DNA of 64,000 bases from Roseibium sp. MMSF_3412 (lineage in GTDB: Bacteria; Pseudomonadota; Alphaproteobacteria; Rhizobiales; Stappiaceae): contig NZ_JASHJI010000014.1 of assembly GCF_030733265.1 (NCBI RefSeq), positions 89,199-153,198 on the forward strand. Reading direction: 5' to 3'. Under the pieces are notes generated by a model, which saw only the letters and a program-made list of their open reading frames with translations, searched no databases and was not told the DNA's origin. The position numbers and the translations under genes are program-made. Numbering within the stretch: position 1 is the stretch's first letter; the number at the start of each line of letters is the position of its first letter. This document shows positions 17,322 to 26,310 of the stretch, piece after piece.

Positions 17322-18403
17322 CAGGCTTCCCGCATCCAGTTCTGAAGCGCCTTGACGGAATGTTCCGAGTTCACACCGCAGGCCGGGTCGAGCACCAGTG
17401 GACCAGGGTTGTAGCCGCGGCTGCGCAACCCCTTCTGGACGGCCTCGACCAGGTAGATGTCCTCTTCCACGGTTGTCGAGCGGTCCTGAACGGCGAGCCG
17501 CCGGATCGTTTCGCTGTCGACGCCGTCAATGGTGTACCAGCCGCGCCAGACGATCACATGATCGACGTCGACCGCGCGCCAGTGATAGGTGTTCAGGATG
17601 TTGCCCGGATAGACCTGAAACGAGAACAGCGGCCAGAGGAACCACGAGGAATAGTCGCCGGCGTGTTCGTTGGCCTCCAGATCGATGTCGTAGGTCATCC
17701 TTTCCAGGTTCTGGCATTCGGTCGTGTGCCGGAGACAGTATCCTTGTGGCTGGATGTCATAGGTCTCGGGCTTGACCACACCGGTCGCGAATGTGGGGTG
17801 GTTTATGGGGCAGTGATAGCATTCCGAATAGTTTTCGACCGAGACCTTCCAGTTGCAATTCTCGGCAATTTCGACCCATTCAAGGGGTTTCAGACGGTCG
17901 ATCTGCGGAACGAAGGCGCGCAGTTCCTTGCGCACGTTCGGAAACCAGTCGTCCATCGGTTTTGCATCCGGGTCGAGGTTGACGAACAGGAAACCGCAGA
18001 AGTCTTCGATGCGGACCGATGTCAGGCAGATCTTGCTGCGGTCGAAGCCGGGAACCGAGCGGACATTGGGGCCGGAGCGCAGGCCGCCGGTCAGTTCGTA
18101 GGTCCAGCTGTGATAGGGGCAGACCAGCAGCTTGGTGTTGCCTTCGCCCTGTACCAGCTGATGTGCGCGGTGCTGGCAGACATTGTAGTAGGCCCTCAGC
18201 ACGCCGTCCCTGTCGCGCAGGCAGATGATGCTCTCGTCGGCGATATCGACGGTGAAATAGTCACCCGGCTTCTCGAGCTGGGAGATATGTCCGGCGAATT
18301 GCCACGTTCGTGCCAGCAACCCGTCTTTTTCCCGTTTGAAATGGTCGGGGTCCGTGTAGTAGCGGGCTTCGAGCGAATGGGTCAGCTGGCTGTGAACGTT
18401 CAT
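17321..18403 (-). CDS. Rieske aromatic-ring-hydroxylating-type oxygenase alpha subunit (N-demethylase-like)
   Basis: 360 residues from an ATG at 18403 that overlaps the RpiR stop (ATGA). Rieske [2Fe-2S] ligands are Cys76, His78, Cys95 and His98. The mononuclear iron site is in NYSECYHCPINH, with His197 and His202, and Glu194 replaces the Asp that bridges subunits in classic dioxygenases. This Glu form is typical of the carnitine/choline/glycine-betaine/stachydrine group that oxidises quaternary ammonium compounds. No flavodoxin-type reductase partner is encoded in the window, so it must use one encoded elsewhere. It probably removes a methyl group from a betaine-like substrate (inference). 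Confidence 0.88.
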   Translation of the reverse strand: MNVHSQLTHSLEARYYTDPDHFKREKDGLLARTWQFAGHISQLEKPGDYFTVDIADESIICLRDRDGVLRAYYNVCQHRAHQLVQGEGNTKLLVCPYHSWTYELTGGLRSGPNVRSVPGFDRSKICLTSVRIEDFCGFLFVNLDPDAKPMDDWFPNVRKELRAFVPQIDRLKPLEWVEIAENCNWKVSVENYSECYHCPINHPTFATGVVKPETYDIQPQGYCLRHTTECQNLERMTYDIDLEANEHAGDYSSWFLWPLFSFQVYPGNILNTYHWRAVDVDHVIVWRGWYTIDGVDSETIRRLAVQDRSTTVEEDIYLVEAVQKGLRSRGYNPGPLVLDPACGVNSEHSVKALQNWMREA

Positions 18404-19317
18404 GAGCGGTCCTTCCACTCTTCCTGATAGAGCCCCATCTTGTGGCGGCGGGTGTGAAAACGGTCGATGCTGGAAATGACGTCTTCGGGCGCGTCTGCAA
18501 TGACGAAGGCAAGCAGTGTTTCCAGGAGCGCAATCGTCGAGACGGACGAGGGAAAGAACTGCGGCGTTTCCGCATCGACGACGAAGGCATGGTCGCTGCC
18601 GACGACAATGGGCGAGGCCGGGCTGTCGGAAATGGCAACGATGGTGAGCCCCTGTTCCCGTGCCGTCTCCACGGCGGCGATGACATCCGTGCGGTAGGGT
18701 TTGCAGGTCATCGCGACGAGCACGTCCCGCTCGTCCGCGCGGGCCAGATCGTCCGTCGCAACGGACCCCATTCTTGGAATGGTCCAGATCGTGTCGACCG
18801 CCATGTCGGCAAGATAGGTAAAGTTGCGGGCGTTGGAATTGTTGACGCCGACGCCGAGGACATAGGTATGGCGCGCATTCACGATGGCGTCGGCTGCCGC
18901 CTTCATTGCATTGGCATCGGTCGCAGCGAACGTGTTCTCGATATTGGAGATGGCGCAGGCGGCCATTTCGGCAAAGAGCGCGCCCAGTTGGCCGCCCTTG
19001 GCGAGCGACTGCAGCCAGCGGGCCCGGTCCGGAAAATCAGTCCCGCGGCTGCGGATTGCCTCGCGAAACGGGTGGCGGAAATCCTCATAGCCGTCGAAGC
19101 CGACCGAGCGTGCCATGCGCACGAAGGTGTTCGGTTTGACCCCTGCCGCATCGGCGATTTCGCGGATCGAACTGACGCCGACATCGTTCGGGTTTTCAAG
19201 CACATAGCTCGCGGCCTTGCGCAGTTCCGGTGTCAGGTCTTCAAGCTCCGACGCAAGTTCGTCGAGTACAGCCTGCGGGGCTTTCAAATCAGATTTTGGT
19301 ACATTCATATCATTCAT
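18400..19317 (-). CDS. RpiR/MurR-family transcriptional regulator
   Basis: 305 residues. The N-terminal HTH_6 domain (about residues 20-95, with VSSIREIADAAGVKPNTFVRMARSVGF split across the helix-turn-helix) is followed by a SIS domain (about 130-260) that normally senses a phosphosugar or related metabolite. It is the first gene of the minus arm and is divergent from the plus arm, so it probably controls both. No good Shine-Dalgarno sequence is visible before the ATG at 19317; the second ATG at 19308 is an alternative. Confidence 0.88.
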   Translation of the reverse strand: MNDMNVPKSDLKAPQAVLDELASELEDLTPELRKAASYVLENPNDVGVSSIREIADAAGVKPNTFVRMARSVGFDGYEDFRHPFREAIRSRGTDFPDRARWLQSLAKGGQLGALFAEMAACAISNIENTFAATDANAMKAAADAIVNARHTYVLGVGVNNSNARNFTYLADMAVDTIWTIPRMGSVATDDLARADERDVLVAMTCKPYRTDVIAAVETAREQGLTIVAISDSPASPIVVGSDHAFVVDAETPQFFPSSVSTIALLETLLAFVIADAPEDVISSIDRFHTRRHKMGLYQEEWKDRS

Positions 19318-19328
19318 GATTGACGAGA

Positions 19329-19340
19329 GTACATTTGTAC
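19329..19340. promoter_or_regulatory. Candidate RpiR operator, GTACA-TT-TGTAC
   Basis: A perfect inverted repeat, GTACATTTGTAC, lies in the 67-base divergent gap 12 bases upstream of the RpiR start codon. A second half-site-like GGTACATTC occurs at 19298-19306 inside the start of the regulator gene. Position and symmetry make it the best candidate for autoregulation and control of the plus arm. Confidence 0.5.
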
Positions 19341-19384
19341 AATTACGATGTCCATCGAAAAATCACCGGCCTGGGAGATCACAC

Positions 19385-21865
19385 GTGTCGGAAACCGGAA
19401 CCTCCAAACTGCCGTCTTCGGCCCGCGTCGTTATTGTCGGCGGCGGTATCATGGGCTGCGGCCTTGCCTATCATCTGGCCCATGAGGGCTGCTCGGACGT
19501 CGTTCTCCTGGAAAAGGCGGAACTGACATCCGGTTCCACCTGGCATGCCGCCGGGCAGATCACCCATTCCACGTCCAGTTTCGGGCTCGGAAAATGCGTC
19601 GGCTACAACATCGATCTCTATTCCGGACTGCTTGAGGAAGAGACCGGCCAATCGGTGACCTGGCATGGCTGCGGTTCTTTCCGGCTGGCCTACACGGAAG
19701 ACGAGATGGACTGGCTGCGCCACACCATGAGCGTTGGCCGGGCGCTTCAGTTCCCGATGGAACTGGTCGGACCGGAGCGCATTCGCGAGTTGCACCCGTT
19801 CTATAATCTCGACGGCGTTCTTGGGGCCTTGCATACACCCGATGACGGCCATGCGGACCCGTCCGGCGTGACCCAGGCGCTTGCGATCGGGGCTCGCAAG
19901 CTCGGCGTCAAAATCATCCGGCGCTGCCGCGCAACGGATATCAAGCAGCAGCCGAACGGCGAGTGGAAAGTGTCCACGGAGCTGGGCGACATTACCTGCG
20001 AGCACGTGGTCAATGCGGGCGGCACATATGCGCGGCAGATGGGCGAATGGAGCGGTTTGCAGTTGCCGATGACCTCCATGACTCATCACTACATCGTCAC
20101 TGACACCGTGCCGGAATTCAAGGAACTGGACGAAGAGCTGCCCGTCATTCGCGACGACAAGCTGGTCTCCGGTTACATCCGCATGGAACAGAAGTCCGGT
20201 CTTATCGGGATCTACGAGAAGGAGAACCCGAACACCGTATGGGAAGACTTCTGCCCGTGGGAGGCGGAAAACGAGCTGTTCGAAGCGGACTATGACCGGA
20301 TCATGCCGTGGCTGGAAAATGCCATGGATCGCATGCCGATCCTCGCCGAGCTCGGTATCAAGCGCGAGGTGCACGGCGCGATTTCGCATCCGCCTGATGG
20401 AAATCCACTGATCGGTCCGGCTCCGGGCGTGAAGAACTACTGGTGCTGCTGCGGCACCCAGATCGGTATCGGCTGGGGACCGGGCCTGACGCGTGAACTT
20501 GCACGCTGGATCGTGCACGGCTCGGCGGACATTTCCATGCGCGAATTCGACCCACGCCGGTTCGGCGGTTATGCCGACAAGGAATGGCAGGTCGTCAAGG
20601 CCAAGGAAGATTACTGCCTGCGCCACGAAATTCCGTTCCCGCATTTCAACCGGCTGGAAGGACGCCCGCTCAAACCCAGCCCGCTTTATGAACGGCTGAA
20701 GGAAAAGGGCGCCGTCTACGAGGAAGTCTACGGGCATGAACGTCCGCGCTGGTTCACGACCGGCGACCTGGAGCAGCGGGACTACTACTCGTTCCGGAGG
20801 GCAGCTTGGCATGAGGCTGTCGCGAGGGAAATGCAGGCGGTCAGGACGACGGCGGGCATTATGGACATTTCGGCCTTTACCAAGATCGAGCTGTCCGGCC
20901 CGGATGCGGAAGCCTACCTGGACAGGCTGGTTGCCAACCGGCTGCCCAGGAAGGTCGGCGGCATTGCCCTGACGCACATGCTCAACCGGCGGGGCCGGAT
21001 CGAACTGGAACTGACGGTCGTCCGCCTGGCTGAAGACCGGTTCTACCTGGTCTGCGCGGCTTTCTTCGAACAGCGGCTGCTCGACCACCTGAGCCAGAAC
21101 GGCAAGGGCGAAAACGTCAGCGTCCGCAACCTCTCCAACGATTGGGGTGCGTTGACGCTGAACGGTCCGCTTGCGCGTGACATTCTTGCCCCCAATACGC
21201 CGGCAGCGCTCGACAACGCGTCGTTCCGCTGGCTGACCGCACAGGAAATCGAGGTTGCCGGGCACAAGCTGTGGGCGTTCCGCATGTCCTATGCCGGCGA
21301 ACTCGGCTGGGAGTTCCACATTCCGCGCGAGGCCATGCTCGAGGTGTATGACGCTCTGTGGAAGACCGGCGCACCCATTGGGCTTGCAGACTACGGCTCG
21401 TTTGCCATGAACGCGCTGCGTCTTGAAAAAGGCTTCAAGGGGGCCGGAGAACTGACCAACGAAGTCACGCTGCCGGAAGCCGACGTGATGCGCTTCGTAA
21501 AGCTCGACAAACCAGACTTCCTCGGCAAGAACGCAACAGAGGCAAGCGCCGCGTCGTCGGAACTGCCCTGGGTCTGCGTCTATCTTCAGATCGAGCCGGA
21601 CGGGCTCGAAGACGGGCATGGCGGTGAAGCCGTGCTGTTCAACGGAGAGCCTGTCGGCGCGACCAGTTCGGTCGCCTATGCCCATACGGTCGGCAAGATC
21701 CTCGCCTTTGCCTATGTCAAACCTGAAGCGGCCGCGCCGGGGCAGGAGCTGGAAGTCGTCATCATGAACGGGGTGCGCAAGGCCCGGGTGCTTGATGTTC
21801 CCGCCTATGACCCCGAAAGCCTGCTTCCCAGAACGGATGCACCAGTCGGAGTGGCTGCGGAATGA
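19385..21865 (+). CDS. FAD-dependent dimethylglycine/sarcosine dehydrogenase-like protein
   Basis: 826 residues from GTG 19385, with GGGAG 8 bases upstream. Domains in order: DAO-type FAD domain (VVIVGGGIMGCGLAYHL, residues about 15-31), FAO_M middle domain (about 390-445), then GCV_T and GCV_T C-terminal folate-binding domains (about 450-810). His54 in STWHAAG is the position that carries covalent FAD in dimethylglycine and sarcosine dehydrogenases. The enzyme should oxidatively demethylate a secondary or tertiary amine, with one-carbon transfer to tetrahydrofolate. As first gene of the plus arm it would act after the Rieske oxygenase in sequential N-demethylation (inference). Confidence 0.9.
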   Translation: MSETGTSKLPSSARVVIVGGGIMGCGLAYHLAHEGCSDVVLLEKAELTSGSTWHAAGQITHSTSSFGLGKCVGYNIDLYSGLLEEETGQSVTWHGCGSFRLAYTEDEMDWLRHTMSVGRALQFPMELVGPERIRELHPFYNLDGVLGALHTPDDGHADPSGVTQALAIGARKLGVKIIRRCRATDIKQQPNGEWKVSTELGDITCEHVVNAGGTYARQMGEWSGLQLPMTSMTHHYIVTDTVPEFKELDEELPVIRDDKLVSGYIRMEQKSGLIGIYEKENPNTVWEDFCPWEAENELFEADYDRIMPWLENAMDRMPILAELGIKREVHGAISHPPDGNPLIGPAPGVKNYWCCCGTQIGIGWGPGLTRELARWIVHGSADISMREFDPRRFGGYADKEWQVVKAKEDYCLRHEIPFPHFNRLEGRPLKPSPLYERLKEKGAVYEEVYGHERPRWFTTGDLEQRDYYSFRRAAWHEAVAREMQAVRTTAGIMDISAFTKIELSGPDAEAYLDRLVANRLPRKVGGIALTHMLNRRGRIELELTVVRLAEDRFYLVCAAFFEQRLLDHLSQNGKGENVSVRNLSNDWGALTLNGPLARDILAPNTPAALDNASFRWLTAQEIEVAGHKLWAFRMSYAGELGWEFHIPREAMLEVYDALWKTGAPIGLADYGSFAMNALRLEKGFKGAGELTNEVTLPEADVMRFVKLDKPDFLGKNATEASAASSELPWVCVYLQIEPDGLEDGHGGEAVLFNGEPVGATSSVAYAHTVGKILAFAYVKPEAAAPGQELEVVIMNGVRKARVLDVPAYDPESLLPRTDAPVGVAAE

Positions 21866-22956
21866 CGATACCGGCGACCATGAATGCCATTGTCCTGGAG
21901 GGACATGGCGGGCTCGACAAGCTGGTCTGGCACGAGGACTGGCCGACCCCGCAACCCGGACCCGGTGAGGTGCTGATCAAGGTCGGCGCATGCGGGTTGA
22001 ACAATACGGATGTGAATACGAGATCCGGCTGGTACTCCAAGACCGTTTCGGACGCGACAACCGGCGGCGCGTACGAAGAGGTCGGCGAAGAAGATCCGAC
22101 CTGGGGCGGGGCACCGATCACGTTTCCGCGCATCCAGGGCGCGGATGCGGTCGGCGAGGTTGTCGCGCTGGGTGATGGCGCGCCGGACACTCTGCTGGGC
22201 AAACGCGTCATGGTTGATGGCTGGCTCCGCGACTGGTCCGATCCGTTCAACAAGGACAAGGCCGGTTACTTCGGGTCCGAGTGCAACGGTGGCTATGCCG
22301 AATACACGGTCGCCAATGCCAACAATGTCGGCGCGGTTCAGTCGGCATTGAGTGACGCGGAACTTGCCACGTTCTCGTGTTCCTACACGACAGCGGAGGG
22401 TATGCTCAGCCGCGCGCATTTGGGGGAGCGTGACACGGTTCTTGTCACGGGCGCATCGGGCGGGGTCGGCTCCGCGGTTGTGCAGCTTGCCAAGCGGCGT
22501 GGCGCAAAGGTCGTCGCGCTTGCTTCTGCCTCCAAGCATGCTGCCGTGAAAGCCCTCGGCGCGGATGTGCTGCTGGATCGTGCACCGGAAGACCTGGGTG
22601 CAGCCCTTAAGCAAGCGACCGGCCGGGAGACCGTCTCTGTTGTCGCCGACATTGTCGGCGGACCCTATTGGGGCAATCTTGTCTCGGTTCTGGCGCGCGG
22701 GGGCCGCTATACGTGTTCCGGCGCCATCGCGGGTCCGATCGTCGAGTTCGATCTCAGAACCTTTTACCTGAACGATCTGACCCTGATCGGGTCCACCGTC
22801 GTCGAACCGCATATCTTCAAGGATCTGGTCGGCTATATTGAGCGCGGAGAAGTCAAGCCGGCGCTTGCGGCGACCTATGCGCTGAAGGACTTTCACGCGG
22901 CGCAGACGGCCTTCATAGAGAAAAAACATACGGGAAACATCGTGGTGATCCCATGA
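21862..22956 (+). CDS. Zinc-independent MDR alcohol dehydrogenase / quinone oxidoreductase family
   Basis: A 364-residue medium-chain reductase. A GroES-like N-terminal domain (about residues 10-150, with GPGEVLIKVGACGLNNTDV-type sequence) is followed by a Rossmann domain with VTGASGGVGSAVVQLAKRRGA (about residues 195-215). Cys ligands for structural zinc are absent. It is coupled by ATGA to the flavoprotein upstream and to the first enolase-family gene downstream. It could reduce or oxidise a carbonyl intermediate; the substrate is unknown. Confidence 0.87.
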   Translation: MTIPATMNAIVLEGHGGLDKLVWHEDWPTPQPGPGEVLIKVGACGLNNTDVNTRSGWYSKTVSDATTGGAYEEVGEEDPTWGGAPITFPRIQGADAVGEVVALGDGAPDTLLGKRVMVDGWLRDWSDPFNKDKAGYFGSECNGGYAEYTVANANNVGAVQSALSDAELATFSCSYTTAEGMLSRAHLGERDTVLVTGASGGVGSAVVQLAKRRGAKVVALASASKHAAVKALGADVLLDRAPEDLGAALKQATGRETVSVVADIVGGPYWGNLVSVLARGGRYTCSGAIAGPIVEFDLRTFYLNDLTLIGSTVVEPHIFKDLVGYIERGEVKPALAATYALKDFHAAQTAFIEKKHTGNIVVIP

Positions 22957-24065
22957 AGATTACCCGTATCCGGATCTTCAAGACCGATCTGCCCTATGTC
23001 GACGGCACTTATGGCTGGGGCGCGGGTAACGCGATCTCGACCGCGCGGGCATCGGTGGTGGTCATCGACACAGACGCCGGTCTTGCCGGATGCGGCGAGT
23101 TCACGCCTTGCGGCGAGAACTACATGGTGGCGCATTCGGAGGGCGTTGAGGCGCTCGCCCGTCTTGTTGCGCCGGCGCTGATCGGCGAGGACCCGCGTCA
23201 GGTCGCCCGTATCGAGCAGCTTCTGGATCATCTCGTTCAGGGGCATGGCTATGCCAAGGCACCGTTCGATGCCGCTTGCTGGGACATCGCCGGCAAGGCG
23301 CTCAATGCGCCGGTCTGGATGCTGCTCGGCGGCAAGCTGACCGATGGCGCGCCGATGTACCGGGTTGCCCCGCACCGCTCGACAGAAGAAACAGTCGCCG
23401 AACTGGAGAGGCACCGCGCAAGCGGTTACCGGCAATTCCAGATCAAGGTCGGCGCAGACTGGGTTCAGGACATCGACCGCATCCGCGCGACGGTGCCGCT
23501 GCTCAAACCTGGCGAAAAGGCGATGGCGGATGCCAACCAGGGATGGCGCGTCGACAATGCGCTCAGGGTGGCGCGGGCAACACGCGATCTCGATTTCATA
23601 TTCGAGCAGCCCTGCCGCACCTACGAAGAATGCCTGCAGGTCCGTCAGCGGATCGATCTACCCATGAAACTGGACGAATGCGTGACCGGTCTTGCAGCCG
23701 CACAACGGATCGTTGCCGACAGGGCGGCCGATCTCGTCTGCCTGAAAATCTCCAACCTGGGCGGCCTCTCCAAGGCGCGCCGCGTCCGGGACTTCTTCGT
23801 CGACAACCGCATCCCCGTTGTTTCGGAAGACACATGGGGCGGAGAGATTGCAACGGCAACGCTTGCCCATTTCGCGGCCTCGACGCCAGAGGAGTTCCTT
23901 CAGAACACCACGGATCTGCACAACTACAACACACGGTCCACAGGTGCTCCGCCTCCCAAGTCAGCGAATGGAAAGCTCTATGCTTCCGACACGCCCGGTC
24001 TTGGCGTGGAGCCGGACCTTGACAGTCTTGGCGTACCCGTCGCCGTCTACGGAGAGGCGGCATGA
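22953..24065 (+). CDS. Enolase-superfamily (MLE subgroup) racemase/epimerase/dehydratase, copy 1
   Basis: 370 residues of mandelate racemase/muconate-lactonizing type. The acid-base lysines are Lys165 (QFQIKVG) and Lys265 (LKISNLGG); the Mg ligands are Asp193 (ADANQGW), Glu218 (EQPC) and Asp241 (KLDE). The Q-x-K pattern before the first lysine is like that of hydroxyproline-betaine 2-epimerase and cis-3-hydroxyproline dehydratase. This fits the demethylase neighbours and suggests alpha-carbon epimerisation or dehydration of a cyclic amino acid or betaine (inference). It overlaps both neighbours by ATGA. Confidence 0.87.
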   Translation: MKITRIRIFKTDLPYVDGTYGWGAGNAISTARASVVVIDTDAGLAGCGEFTPCGENYMVAHSEGVEALARLVAPALIGEDPRQVARIEQLLDHLVQGHGYAKAPFDAACWDIAGKALNAPVWMLLGGKLTDGAPMYRVAPHRSTEETVAELERHRASGYRQFQIKVGADWVQDIDRIRATVPLLKPGEKAMADANQGWRVDNALRVARATRDLDFIFEQPCRTYEECLQVRQRIDLPMKLDECVTGLAAAQRIVADRAADLVCLKISNLGGLSKARRVRDFFVDNRIPVVSEDTWGGEIATATLAHFAASTPEEFLQNTTDLHNYNTRSTGAPPPKSANGKLYASDTPGLGVEPDLDSLGVPVAVYGEAA

Positions 24066-25177
24066 GGATTTCCAGGATCAGCGTCTGGCAGATCGACCTT
24101 CCGCTTGCCAAACCCTACTGGCTTTCCGGCGGTCGGCTGAAGTTCGAAAAACTGGACTCAACCTTCGTGCGGATCGAGACCGACGAAGGTGCTTCCGGCT
24201 GGGGAGAGGGGTGCCCGTGGGGTCACACCTATCTGCCCGCCCATGGGCCGGGTCTGCGATCCGCCCTTGGGCTTCTGGCGCCTGCTCTTGTCGGTCGCGA
24301 CCCGCGAGCATTTGACGAGATCAACCGGATCATGGACGTGCGGTTGCCCGGGCACCCTTATGCCAAGGCACCGCTTGATATCGCCTGCTGGGATCTCGCC
24401 GGCAAGGCGACCGGTCAGCCGCTCTGGCGCATGCTGGGTTGCGACGAGCCGGCGGCGGTTGCGATCAATTCCTCGATTTCAACGGGAACACCGGAGGAGA
24501 TGATCGCGCTGATCCGGGACGCCAGCGCAAAAGGCTATCGCACCCATTCCGCCAAGGTCGGCGGCGAGGATGCGGCTGCCGACATTGACCGGATTGAAGC
24601 CATATCGAACGCGCTGCCGAAAGGTGAGCAGGTCACTTTCGATGTCAACCGGGCCTGGACGCCGGGCGTCGCGCTTCAGGTGCTGAATGCGGTGTCGGCG
24701 CGGGACTGGGTTGAACAGCCCTGCGAAACGCTCGATCAGTGCGCGTTTGTCGCTGAAAAAGTGCAGCAGCCGATCATGCTGGATGAATGCCTGACGAGCT
24801 TTCAGGACCATCTGGACGCCTGGAAGCAGGGCGCTTGCCAGGGTGTGAAGGTGAAACCGAACCGGGTCGGCGGGCTGACGCGGGCGCGGCAGATCCGCGA
24901 TTTCGGCCTTGCCGTCGGTTGGCAGATGCATATCGAAGACACCGGTGGCAGCGCATTCGCAGACACGGCCGCCCTTCAGCTGGCAGCGTCGACCCCGGCT
25001 GCCAACCGGCTCGCCAGCTGGCTTTGCCATGCCCATCTTTCCGTCGACCCGGTGCCGGGTCAGGGGGCCCGCAACCACGATGGCTTCGTGCGTTTCGGCG
25101 ACGAGCCCGGTGTCGGCGTCGTACCCGATCCGGACGCGCTTGGAGAACCCGTTGCGGTTTACGAGGACCCTTTATGA
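24062..25177 (+). CDS. Enolase-superfamily (MLE subgroup) enzyme, copy 2
   Basis: 371 residues, colinear with copy 1: Lys165 (HSAKVGG), Asp194 (DVNRAW), Glu218 (EQPCE), Asp241 (LDECL) and Lys265 (VKVKPNRVGG) are conserved, so it should be catalytically active. The substrate-specificity loop near the N-terminus differs from copies 1 and 3 (LPLAKPYWLSGGRLKFEKLD, about residues 13-32), suggesting another substrate. Start and stop both overlap the neighbouring genes by ATGA. Confidence 0.87.
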   Translation: MRISRISVWQIDLPLAKPYWLSGGRLKFEKLDSTFVRIETDEGASGWGEGCPWGHTYLPAHGPGLRSALGLLAPALVGRDPRAFDEINRIMDVRLPGHPYAKAPLDIACWDLAGKATGQPLWRMLGCDEPAAVAINSSISTGTPEEMIALIRDASAKGYRTHSAKVGGEDAAADIDRIEAISNALPKGEQVTFDVNRAWTPGVALQVLNAVSARDWVEQPCETLDQCAFVAEKVQQPIMLDECLTSFQDHLDAWKQGACQGVKVKPNRVGGLTRARQIRDFGLAVGWQMHIEDTGGSAFADTAALQLAASTPAANRLASWLCHAHLSVDPVPGQGARNHDGFVRFGDEPGVGVVPDPDALGEPVAVYEDPL

Positions 25178-26298
25178 GCAACTATCCTGCTTACAAGATA
25201 ACCGGCCTGACGCTCTGGAAAGTGCCGCTCACAAGCCATGAAACCTACTACATGGCAGAGGGCAAGACCTGCGCGACGGTCGACAGCATGGTGCTCAGGA
25301 TCGATACCGATCAGGATGTCAGCGGCTGGGGCGAGGTGTGCCCGATACCGCACTACCTCCCGTCCTATGCCAGGGGCGTCGCGCCTGCGATCGAGGAGCT
25401 TGCACCCGTTCTGCTGGGCGGCGACCCGATCGGTGTTGATGCGATCGCCCGCAAGTGCCGGTCCTGGCTGCTGGGCCATCCTTACGTGCAATCGGTGATC
25501 GACATCGCTCTCTGGGATTTGACCGGCAAGGCATGCGGGCTGCCGGTCTACACGCTCCTTGGCGGCCGGCAGTCGGCGGATTTCCCGCTCTATCATTCGA
25601 TCACCTGCATCGCCCCGGAGGACATGGCGGCGATCGCGACGGATGCGGTTGCCGGCGGCATGCGCCAGATCCAGGTGAAACTGGGTGCGGACGCCAACTG
25701 GGAAGCCGATGTCGCGCGCCTGAGACTGGTGCGTGAAGCCGTTGGTCCGGGGCCGGTTGTCTACGGCGACTGGAACTGCGGCGCCAGCCGGCTGGACGCG
25801 ACACGGGTCGGGCGCGCCGTCCGCGATCTCGATATCATGCTTGAACAGCCCTGCGCGACCCTTGAGGAATGTGCAGCCGTCCGCTCGGCGACCGGATTGC
25901 CGATGAAACTTGATGAAACCGCGCACGATACCGCCAGCCTGATGAAAGCCTATGAGCTTGGCTGCATGGATGCCGTCGCGCTGAAACTCTCGAAATTCGG
26001 TGGCATCTCAGATCTCAGGCGGGCGCGGGACCTGTGCCTCCATTTCGGTGCCAAGATGTGTATCGAGGACACCTGGGGATCTGATATCGCCACGGCGGCC
26101 GCGCTGCACGTTGCGGCATCCACGCCGCCGCAGGCTATCCTTAACGTGTGCGACCTCTCCGGCTATGTTTACCCGAGACTTGACCCGGATGCGCCGGTGC
26201 GGACCAATGGGCGGATACGACCTCCCGAAGGACCTGGCCTTGGCGTTGCGCCGGATCCGAACGTTCTGGGCGAGCCCGTTCTTTCCCTTGCTGCATGA
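25174..26298 (+). CDS. Enolase-superfamily (MLE subgroup) enzyme, copy 3
   Basis: 374 residues from the ATG at 25174 that overlaps the copy 2 stop. Lys169 (QVKLGA), Asp199 (GDWNCG), Glu224 (EQPCA), Asp247 (KLDETA) and Lys271 (LKLSKFGG) are conserved. Of the three copies it looks most like characterised hydroxyproline-betaine 2-epimerase (QVKLGA, CIEDTWGSDI and the PPEGPGLG tail region). It ends 12 bases before the PLP enzyme gene. Confidence 0.88.
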   Translation: MSNYPAYKITGLTLWKVPLTSHETYYMAEGKTCATVDSMVLRIDTDQDVSGWGEVCPIPHYLPSYARGVAPAIEELAPVLLGGDPIGVDAIARKCRSWLLGHPYVQSVIDIALWDLTGKACGLPVYTLLGGRQSADFPLYHSITCIAPEDMAAIATDAVAGGMRQIQVKLGADANWEADVARLRLVREAVGPGPVVYGDWNCGASRLDATRVGRAVRDLDIMLEQPCATLEECAAVRSATGLPMKLDETAHDTASLMKAYELGCMDAVALKLSKFGGISDLRRARDLCLHFGAKMCIEDTWGSDIATAAALHVAASTPPQAILNVCDLSGYVYPRLDPDAPVRTNGRIRPPEGPGLGVAPDPNVLGEPVLSLAA

Positions 26299-26310
26299 AG
26301 GAGCTTGCAG

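Noticed and set aside
19379..21685. A 768-codon open frame antisense to the DMGDH-like gene
   Set aside because: It mirrors codon-position bias of the sense gene and lacks any family motif; the plus-strand protein has FAD and GCV_T domains.
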